A stretch of 64,000 nucleotides of DNA from Allium sativum. Taxonomy: Eukaryota > Streptophyta > Magnoliopsida > Asparagales > Amaryllidaceae. Location of the stretch: positions 395,541,565 to 395,605,564 of the forward strand of contig CM060909.1 in the NCBI GenBank assembly GCA_030737875.1. Direction: 5' to 3'. The position numbers were made by a program, and so were the translations under genes. Below the pieces are notes generated by a model, which did not search any database, was not told where the DNA came from, and saw nothing but the letters and a program-made list of their open reading frames with translations. Below, piece after piece: positions 57,050 through 64,000 of the stretch (the stretch's first letter is position 1; every line of letters starts with the position of its first letter).

Positions 57050-57808
57050 GCATTGATGCTCCACAGAATTCATTCTATGATTGTGAATTTGTTCCAATGG
57101 AATGTGATTTTATAAAAATTAATCCTCTAAAATGATGACAAATCAAAAGGCTAACTTGACATGATGATTTTATAAAACATAACAAAAACTTCTCATGCCA
57201 AAATATACTACCACATTCCAATCATCAAAGTTCTCTTCCCCTCTCTAATAAGAACAAACACTCTGTTCACATTCCATTCTTCAAAGTGCTTATGATTTTA
57301 GCTTTCTTAGTTTCTCCATACGCTTAATTGGACGTTTAGATTAGTGTTTTGACGGTGATGATAGCTATTATAGATAATTTTTCACTTTATGCCTTTATTC
57401 CGATTTTGTAGCTCTCTTAGCATAACAACAAGGTATGTTTCTAAATAAGTAGTAGCTCAACATAATTCTTCCTGTCGCGGTTGCATTTTATGCAAAATTG
57501 GTACTACGGCTATCTTTATGCCTACCAGTTGAACAAGATGTATAATCGGTTAAAGAAGAATGAATAAAATATCTTTTCATTACCTAGTATACTTATGAAA
57601 CTCAGAACATCTATATTTTGTTGTAACTTTTTCTTTCCCTGGTTTTCATTTCATATGCCTCCTTGTGTTTGGTGATTAGTCAATACTCAATAGCCTAAGT
57701 ATCACAACAGGGTTATATAAAATAAATAGATATAATAGGGTATTCTCAGTTTTGTTGTGCAACAAGTATTCTCAGTTGTCATTAGATAATGAAATAGCAA
57801 TTTTGTAG
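57050..57808. other. Spacer after element F; possible small foldback element
   Basis: GGAATGTGATTTTATAAAA (about 57098-57116) and the opposed CCACATTCCAATCA (about 57211-57224), with a further CACATTCCATTCTTCAAAG near 57269, suggest a decayed MITE-like foldback. TGATTTTATAAAA also repeats directly near 57163. No target duplication could be fixed. The rest is AT-rich and intron-like. Confidence 0.3.
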
Positions 57809-58160
57809 GCGAAGGTCCAAGCAATGGTATATGTAGGAAATATTGCTGAGGCAGATGCAATTGTCTTGGGCGGAAAGACTCATGGACAGACCTGCCTTGT
57901 GGGAAGGCGCAGTAAATGTCTGGAAAAAAAAATCCAACTCCTGCTCCTATAGACAGTTATGTGCAAGAGCTGACCACAAAAATAACCAAGAGCTTGAGGC
58001 TGATTTGGAAGCAAATGTGAACAAAAAGTGAAAGAGAACGTGTCATAGGTGTTGAAAAAGCTAGGTGAAGTTAATCAGGATCTTAATTTAGATGTTGGAT
58101 ACTTTTATGTCACCACAACAAGTGATGAAGATGACATTAGTACTCCTACAATTGAAGAAA
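57809..58160 (+). pseudogene. Possible second CACTA-associated coding fragment (TNPA/TNP1-like?)
   Basis: After a possible splice acceptor (TTTTGTAG, ending 57808) the frame reads AKVQAMVYVGNIAEADAIVL and then GGKTHGQTCLVG, with a stop near 57951. A second open piece at about 58045-58160 reads VLKKLGEVNQDLNLDVGYFY, then TSDEDD. Short C-termini of this kind occur in CACTA second-gene (TNP1/TNPA-type) proteins. That assignment is from general resemblance and position only, downstream of TNP2 and just before subterminal repeats. Confidence 0.28.
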
Positions 58161-58374
58161 TAATATTTTGGTTAGTATGTATTGGTACTTGTGGTATGTA
58201 TAATATTTGAAATTTTCTTTTAAATTATTTACTTTATTGTATGTGTTGGCATTTGTGGTATATTTGAAGAATCGGTATGGTATACAGAATATTTTGGATG
58301 GTTTGAATGTGATTATGAATGTTTTGGATTGGTTTCTTCTACGTACAAAATAGGTATTACAAAAATTTTAGTTA

Positions 58375-58656
58375 AAGCGTTGAATTTTCTTTTTTTGATG
58401 TTGCATTTCAAGATAATGATGTTGCATTACATAACACGGTGGTGCTGCATTAAATAAAATATTATTAATTCCACTGTGATATGGCATGTGGGCCCCACAG
58501 CTGACGTGGCGTGGGACACGTGGGCAGCTGACGTGCGTGTGACGCATGAGCAACTAATGTGGAAAGCTGACGTGGCACCACTATCATGACCTGTAAGCCA
58601 GGCTCTGACTTATGCTTAAGGCAACGTTGTATGTTGTTGCGTTATTTGCTAGTAGT
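58375..58656 (+). repeat. Candidate 3' subterminal region and end of the CACTA element
   Basis: Repeats include GATGTTGCAT (twice), GTTGCATTACAT (shared with 37318), GTGCTGCATTA, and three GCTGACGTG copies (58500, 58527, 58566). Then comes AAGGCAACGTTGTATGTTGT, ending CTAGTAGTG at 58656. The reverse complement of that end, CACTACTAG, fits a CACTA terminus. The three bases after it (TTG) do not match those before 37143 (AAG) or 34892 (CTC), so the pairing of ends is unproven. Confidence 0.35.
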
Positions 58657-59560
58657 GTTGCAATACATTTATAATGCAATACTTTCTCTCTGTCGCAGTA
58701 GATTGCAAAAAGTGTTGCCTTAGAGAGCAACGACAACAACCGTGGATGCCACGCCCCAATAATGCTTTTTTTAAAACACAAAGGGTACTTATATTACAAA
58801 ATAAAAGTTACAAGACATTTGAGTTGGCTACAAACAAGAGACTACAACAAACAAATACTATACAAACAAAGATCAGCCGACTCAAAAGCAATAATACACA
58901 TCAGCTCGACACGGTTTCAAACCAGAAACACAAAAAAACAAAAGACAGACACCAGAACCACTAACATAGAATATCCAAGCTCAAAGACCATCCAGATCGA
59001 AGCATGAAGAAGAACAGTCCAAGCTCCAAGATAAAAATTCATACAAATCAAAAATAGCCAAACTGATATCACAACATCACTCAGCAGCATCATAAAAACT
59101 CCCAGATAAGACGATGCATGCCAAAACAAACGACGGTAAACACCAGATAAATCTTAAGAGAATCCATTCCATAACCATCAATAGATATAAACCCAGCAAG
59201 CACATCACCGCGGAACCAAGATAACCAACCCAGGGATATTATAGTTCGCAAAAACCAAGGACAGAACATATTAAAACTACAAATACACCAAGAAACCAAG
59301 AAAATCTATTAGAAACCAAAAATGACATAAACATGATCTCCACCGTGAGCTACACTCAAGAATATCCCCTCACCAAACTACAAGGACAAAACAACAAATA
59401 CAGGGGATAAAGCAAATAGAAAAACTCACCTTTTAACAATTCCTCCATTGATGACTCCACGTTGATCCACGACCACATTAGAAAAGCGTCGGATATGCGC
59501 ACTTATGGCGTAGTGAAGTCATAGAAACACAACTTAGAGTTTTAAATAAAATAAACCACT
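58657..59560. other. Stretch without a recognised gene
   Basis: TTGCAATAC and GTGTTGCCTTAGAGAGCAAC near 58657-58740 continue the TTGC-type subterminal motifs, so a second transposon end may lie here. The rest, to 59560, has only short frames. Two minus-strand frames (58917-59299) are rich in hydrophobic and aromatic residues, but no family is recognisable. Confidence 0.35.
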
Positions 59561-59594
59561 TTGCTTAAACTATGCTCATTATCATACCTTTTTT

Positions 59595-59770
59595 GTCCTT
59601 GTTAAACTGAGGTAAGTTCCTTAGTTCACCGAGGAAGTTTCATTGATTGAAATGAGGCCACACTGCCTCTTGGTTAAACTGAGGCAAATGGTCCCAGTTA
59701 AACAAAGGTTGTGTTGCCTTAGTTAACCTGAGGAATATTCCTCGGTTATCTATTATTCCAAGGCAATTTG
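59595..59770. repeat. TTAACTGAGG direct/inverted repeat cluster
   Basis: TTAAACTGAGGTAAG (about 59604), TTAAACTGAGGCAAATGG (about 59674), TTAACCTGAGGAATATTCCTCGG (about 59733) and nearby TTGCCTTAG, CTGCCTC and AAGGCAA give a mix of direct and inverted copies in 175 bp. Such clusters are characteristic of the subterminal DNA of CACTA-type transposons. No matching CACTA end was located. Confidence 0.45.
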
Positions 59771-60539
59771 GATACTTCTAAGATATTACTCATTACCATT
59801 ATTAATATTTATCCATTACTTAAAATTGCTTATATTTAGCAATTGATTGTAACTTCCAATTTTTGGAATTTGCACGCTTGCTTATTATTAGGTGGTGGAT
59901 AAAGATAATGGTCGTACTTAATTAATACCACATGTAAATAATTTTTTTAGCTGCCAATCACCGTTTGTGGTTAAAAGAAAATCTATCCATGTAAAATTAA
60001 GCTCAAAAGAAGTGGCAAAGTAATTATTACTCTTAATAAAAATTAAGTTAGTAGTCAATATGGACCCACATTTTAAATAGATTTAACAATAGTATATGCA
60101 TATGATTGCCTAATATATTACACCTAAATTAAGAGGATTACCCCTAATTGCTTCCTTTCCTTGTTTGACAAAACTACTAGGACTTGCACATAAAATAGTT
60201 CTGAATATGCATGTTTGAATTTATTTTCAGCATAAATAATTATTGAACTTTATTTCTTTTTCTTCTTTGAGTTTAGTTTAACAACTTTATGCAATATATG
60301 TTTATATATAACAGGCTTACATTCTCACTGGACCAGTCATTCAACAAAATAATTTGTGGTAAAGTTTATGTTTCCTCGTAGTAATAATGAGTCGAATTCA
60401 ACCTTTCAATGGGAGGATGATTACCTAATTAGTTGCGGCCACTAGTAAACAATTTTTTTCACCAAAGAGGAGTTGCAAATGGAGTTTCCATGGTTGTATA
60501 GTCTGCATTTCGAATTTCTGCTCCCATGTTGGCTAGTAT
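59771..60539. other. AT-rich DNA without recognised features
   Basis: No coding motif, LTR or tandem array was seen on either strand. Confidence 0.4.
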
Positions 60540-61240
60540 TTAAGATTAATAATTACTGAATAATTTTAAAAAAATATCAAATATTATTTATGTTTATGAA
60601 AGTATTAGTAAAACATTAAATAAGTTAATAAAAATTAACAAAGTATTACGAAATTCAACTAAGTTAATGAAGTTCTATAACTAAGTATATAAAAATTAAA
60701 AAAAATAACTGGATCTTTTATAACAATTATAATTAACTTAGATTTATAATAAGAGTAATGCTAAGTTAACATGGATTTATAAATTTTAATAATTTTAGAA
60801 AATCAACAAAGTATTACAAAAATTAAGCAAGTTAAATAACTTATATAAAAATTAACAAGTTTAGTTTATAAAAATTAACTAAGTACATATAATCATAAAA
60901 CATAACTACATCTTCTATAATAATAATATTGATAATAATAATAAGCTAAGATTTATTAATATTAAATAAGATTATATTAACCATGTATTATAAAAATCCA
61001 ACTAAGTTAAATGGGTTTAATAATAATTAACAAGTTTAGTTTATAACTATGTATATAAAAATATAATTAAATTTCTATAATAAAAATAATAATTATTATT
61101 AAAACTAAGATTTATTATAGTAATAATAAGTTAACTAAAATTTGTAAATAGTAAATTTATAAAAATCAACTAAGTATCGTAAATATTTAAGCAAGTTAAT
61201 TAAGTTTTTTGGAAATTAACAAGTTTTTTTTGTAAAGTCG
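60540..61240. repeat. Decayed AT-rich tandem repeat (~4 units)
   Basis: About four units of roughly 100-180 bp share a phrase order: AAAATCAACTAAGT(TA), then AATTAACAAGTTTAGTTTATA, then TATATAAAAAT and a CTATAATAATAAT stretch. They start near 60630, 60796, 60990 and 61150. Units differ by many small indels, so the array is old. Confidence 0.55.
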
Positions 61241-61340
61241 TCCAGTTTTTAAAGTGATCGCAAGCACTTTTACTGTAACAAGTAATAAGCACAATAACAC
61301 AGGGGTTAGACAGACTATCTAACTACTACTTGGTTTTGAA

Positions 61341-61385
61341 GGTGGTCTGTCCACTACAAACCGTTTTTACGGTGGACTGTCCACC
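61341..61385. other. Cluster of nested palindromes
   Basis: GGTGGTCTGTCCAC (61341-61354), ACCGT-TTTT-ACGGT (about 61360-61373) and the perfect dyad GGTGGACTGTCCACC (61371-61385) lie within 45 bp of otherwise AT-rich DNA. Confidence 0.6.
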
Positions 61386-61779
61386 TCAAATGACATAGTA
61401 AAAGCATAGAACAAAATCACCAATAAGAAGCAGATAACAAAAAAAATTATAACAAATTTTGATGAAATAATACATTTTTCTTGAGCCCTAACAAGACTCC
61501 ACTGTCGAACACAATGCTCCTTAACCATTGTCAGAAAAGCTACTTAAGAGTTCTTTCGTCCTGATATGGGTAATAGGAAGCAATAAATGCTTATCTCCTT
61601 AGGAAGGGTTATCTTGATTGACATTGTTGTTTTTCTTCGCTGAGACAGATGGGGACACATTACTATTGGGAGCAGTATATTGCACTTGGTTGTTCTCAAG
61701 AGGGTCATTCCAAATCTCTGGATTAATTTAGAAAGAAGAGCCTTACTTTTGGTTGTAAAAGACTACGCCATAGATGACA

Positions 61780-62165
61780 TACTGCAACACCAGAGAAGTG
61801 ATGCAGGAAGTGCCAAAAAATGTTGCTATAAAGCAAAAATTATCTGTGGCAACACTTTCTTGGTGTTGAGTTTTTCTGCATTTCCTTAGAGTCAAAAGCA
61901 ACATCTTAGCTACCCTAAGGCAACACCGGTATAGGTGTTGCCACAGGTACTATATTTACAATAAGGTGGGCCCACTAAAATCTGCACGGAATCCCCACTA
62001 AAATTTGTATCCCGGGTTCACGGAATCTATGGAAACACTTTTACCATATAATGGAAAAACTATATCATAGCTATGACAACATTTAACATTGCATACTGCA
62101 ACATTATATCATAGCTATGGCAAAATTACATAACATACTGCAACATAATAGCAATTAACATCACA
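61780..62165. repeat. GCAACA/TGTTGC repeat cluster, transposon-end-like
   Basis: ACTGCAACA, AATGTTGC, GGCAACAC, AAGCAACATC and AAGGCAACACCGGTATAGGTGTTGCC (a strong inverted pair at about 61917-61942) are followed by two copies of TATATCATAGCTATG with GCAACAT at 62069 and 62105. It has the same motif family as 37143-37340 and 58375-58740. Confidence 0.45.
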
Positions 62166-62446
62166 CTGAAATTAACAAAGAACTTTTTATTTCAAATTAT
62201 CCAGCAACAAAAATACTACTTCGTCAACTACAAAATAACAAAACATAGCCACAAAATATAATTTTACAGACATTTCAGTTACAAACACAGCTAGTATTAA
62301 ATTCATGTTTACATCAAACTAATTCATTTTCAAAATATAGCGCGAGCCTCCAATGTGTTTAGTGACTCTCTACTGCTTCGAGTACCTTTAGTGCCTTCAG
62401 TAACAAGTTCTTGAACAACCTCATCACTTCCTCCTTCACCTGCACA
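62166..62446 (-). other. Possible 3' exon/UTR of the minus-strand GRF gene
   Basis: On the minus strand, a short frame at about 62340-62447 starts after an AG and reads GGSDEVVQELVTEGTKGTRS, with charged residues. The AT-rich part to 62166 resembles a 3' untranslated region. This is a weak suggestion; it could be unrelated. Confidence 0.2.
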
Positions 62447-62735
62447 CCTCAGTTACATTTTAGTACAAACTGAGTTTCATATGCATTTCAGAAGAAACTG
62501 AGTTTCGTTTGCATTTCAGTTGTGTAACTGAGTTACATATTTGAGTTGCATAAATGAGTTTCATTTGCATAACTGAGTTGCATTTCAGTTGCATAACCAA
62601 GTTTCATTAGCATTTTAGTTGCATTTCAGCACAAAGACATTGCAATTGCATTTCAATTGCATTTCACTTGCATACCTCAGTTTATGGCATGCACGCCTCA
62701 GTTGCAAATTGATGTAATGACTCAATTTGTTCAAA
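62447..62735. repeat. Minisatellite of GCATTTCAGTTGCATAACTGAGTT type
   Basis: Overlapping copies of AACTGAGTT, TTTCAT(T/A)TGCAT and GCATTTCAGTTGC recur about every 20-35 bp over about 290 bp, with CCTCAGTT at both ends. It lies just downstream (minus-strand sense) of the GRF gene. Confidence 0.65.
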
Positions 62736-62823
62736 GCACAGACAAAAATGAGTAAACAATTAGATAGTTACAATGTGGATAAAATTATCACTAATCAGCA
62801 CTAATACTGAGCAAAAATTATCA

Positions 62824-63344
62824 CTAATCTACAATGTGACAAAACTTAAAATTATACCTAAAAACTATCCAAACATTACCAATTGCAACATACAAAAGAA
62901 CTCCAAACATGGTCCAGGACATAGCTAAAGCTATTGCAAAGAATTTTTCTCCTTTCTCGTGTTTTCCACATTTAATGCGCATTAGGGCCAACTCTTCCTC
63001 CACATCTGCCACAAATTCGTCGGTTTTTCCCCACTTTTGCTTCGGCAACTTTTCTTCAATTGCCTTCCTTTTCACGAGCAATTGCGATATAGTCTTTTCT
63101 TTTTCCATCAATTTAATAGTAGTATCATCCAATTCCACATTGCTATTGATTTCATACACTTCGTCATGCCATATAAAATACCCGCAATTGCCATTCAGCA
63201 CATATCTTAAATTCTCGAATAAAACATTACTGAAAGATATGATAATCGAGAAAGCAACCAAAAAATCTAATTTATATTTACTGGCCACATGGAGCAGCCA
63301 AAAAACTTCTTCCTCGCATTCGACCCTGCCTTCACAGTCCTCAT
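62824..63344 (-). CDS. GRF zinc-finger, coiled-coil, membrane-anchored protein-like gene, two exons
   Basis: On the minus strand, ATG at 63344-63342 starts MRTVKAGSNARKKFFGCSMW. A GT donor at 63281-63280 and an AG acceptor at 63215-63214 define a 68-bp phase-0 intron. Exon 2 (63213-62824) continues NLRYVLNGNCGYFIWHDEVY. Together these form the second half of a GRF zinc finger: a Cys after the FFGC-type centre, then CGYFxWxDE. A charged, probably coiled segment follows (residues about 50-110, KLMEKEKTISQLL and EEELALMRIKCGK), then a hydrophobic helix (ALAMSWTMFGVLLYVAIGNVW) near the C-terminus. The total is about 150 residues. The usual first Cys pair lies upstream in the same frame (63366-63368 codes Cys) behind a TGA at 63375-63377, and the GRF core reads ARKKF. 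It may therefore be a recent pseudogene or have another 5' exon. Small plant proteins of this layout are common; their function is unknown. Confidence 0.55.
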
Positions 63345-63399
63345 CTTCGCTGGGATTTTGTGGTGGCAGTTCTTTCAGCCGCTATAGATGAATTTGAAG

Positions 63400-64000
63400 T
63401 AGAAATTGATTGAACGGTCGTTAAACTTGAATTGAAGGAAGAATTGAAGTGGTATCACAAACTGCAAATCATTTTAGTAATATCACAAATTGCAAATGGT
63501 TATGTATATATTACATATCACAAATTTCATGCAGTAGGCTTTCAGGCATGTATGTCATGCATTTAGTACTTGTGTGCATATATTTATTAGACAGTCTTAT
63601 ACACACACACAAACACCAAAACAAAACTCACATAACATATTAGAAGCATGCATCATGAAGAAACAATCATCTATTAGCAGTTTATTGATACATGTGTGCA
63701 GATATATCATTGTATGGCCTTTGAAGCATACCCAAGCATTACTTAAAAAATGCTTGGTTAACTAGCATACGATGATGTCAGTGGTGATGCACACATCAAT
63801 ATACAACAGGTTTCTTAAGAAATTTCAGATTGGGAACTAGGTGAAAAATCATGCATATGAAAAACATGAAAATACTTAAGAAATGAATAGTATAATGTAT
63901 ATGTAAGCATCCTTATGAAACCATTTTCATAAACCACTGTATATCTTATTAAAAAAGCTAACGGTATCATGTCTCAATCATCACCGGCAACATCAACCTG
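63400..64000. other. Window end without recognised gene
   Basis: AT-rich DNA holds a short CA repeat at about 63601-63612 and repeated ATATCACAAATTGCAAATGG-like phrases at about 63455-63530. It could be the promoter side of the minus-strand GRF gene. Nothing else is supported. Confidence 0.4.

Noticed and set aside
62909..63391. 160-codon plus-strand frame
   Set aside because: It is the shadow of the minus-strand GRF gene; it is serine-rich with no domain, whereas the minus strand shows zinc-finger, coiled and membrane segments.
1..64000. tRNA or rRNA genes
   Set aside because: No cloverleaf with A and B boxes and no rRNA-like conserved block was noticed; the TGGTATCAGAGC sites are primer-binding sites, not tRNA genes. 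A tRNAscan or Rfam run would settle it.

Overview
This is a plant nuclear window, most likely from a eudicot's repeat-rich (pericentromeric-type) DNA. It is AT-rich and has no bacterial-style operons. At least five large LTR retrotransposons with Ty3/gypsy features fill most of it, together with a decayed CACTA (En/Spm) DNA transposon. The primer-binding sites resemble the plant initiator-tRNA-Met type (TGGTATCAGAGC). Species cannot be determined from the sequence. I see no intact housekeeping gene, tRNA or rRNA.

Layout. (A) 1-8519, + strand: a non-autonomous LARD-like element. Its LTR is about 5.9 kb and its internal region only about 1.0 kb and non-coding; the 5' LTR is cut by the window edge. 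A sits inside the 3' LTR of (B) 8520-17620, - strand: a degraded gypsy element with gag, protease, RT, RNase H, integrase and a chromodomain-like tail. (C) 18323-31475, + strand: a complete 13.15 kb gypsy element with 4.2 kb LTRs and a 5-bp target duplication (atact). C lies next to (D) 31481-32555, the first ~1.1 kb of a minus-strand LTR related to A. 32556-37142 has no recognisable gene, but holds one CACTA-like terminus at 34892.

From about 37143 to 58656 the sequence looks like an old CACTA neighbourhood split by two LTR elements. (E) 38087-48409, + strand, is a complete 10.3 kb gypsy element with duplication ctggg; it interrupts a small reading frame that stays open across the empty site. 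Downstream are a broken GRF zinc-finger exon (48664-48855) and a TNP2-type transposase pseudogene (49290-51561). (F) 51562 to about 57020 is a truncated gypsy element that cuts the transposase in its DUF4218-like part. 57800-58656 holds a possible second CACTA coding fragment and subterminal repeats. 58657-64000 has more transposon-end repeats, a decayed AT-rich tandem array, a minisatellite and, on the minus strand, a GRF zinc-finger/coiled-coil/membrane-anchor gene with a 68-bp intron (62824-63344).

The retroelement proteins are all interrupted by stops, frameshifts or catalytic substitutions, so no element here looks autonomous. The most notable observations are: the giant-LTR element and the U5 block it shares with the coding element C; an array of GGATCGGGC motifs in the LTR of F whose commonest variants are exactly CG-to-CA or CG-to-TG; the clean E insertion within an open frame; and two separate GRF zinc-finger remnants. 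Element letters A-F are used throughout.
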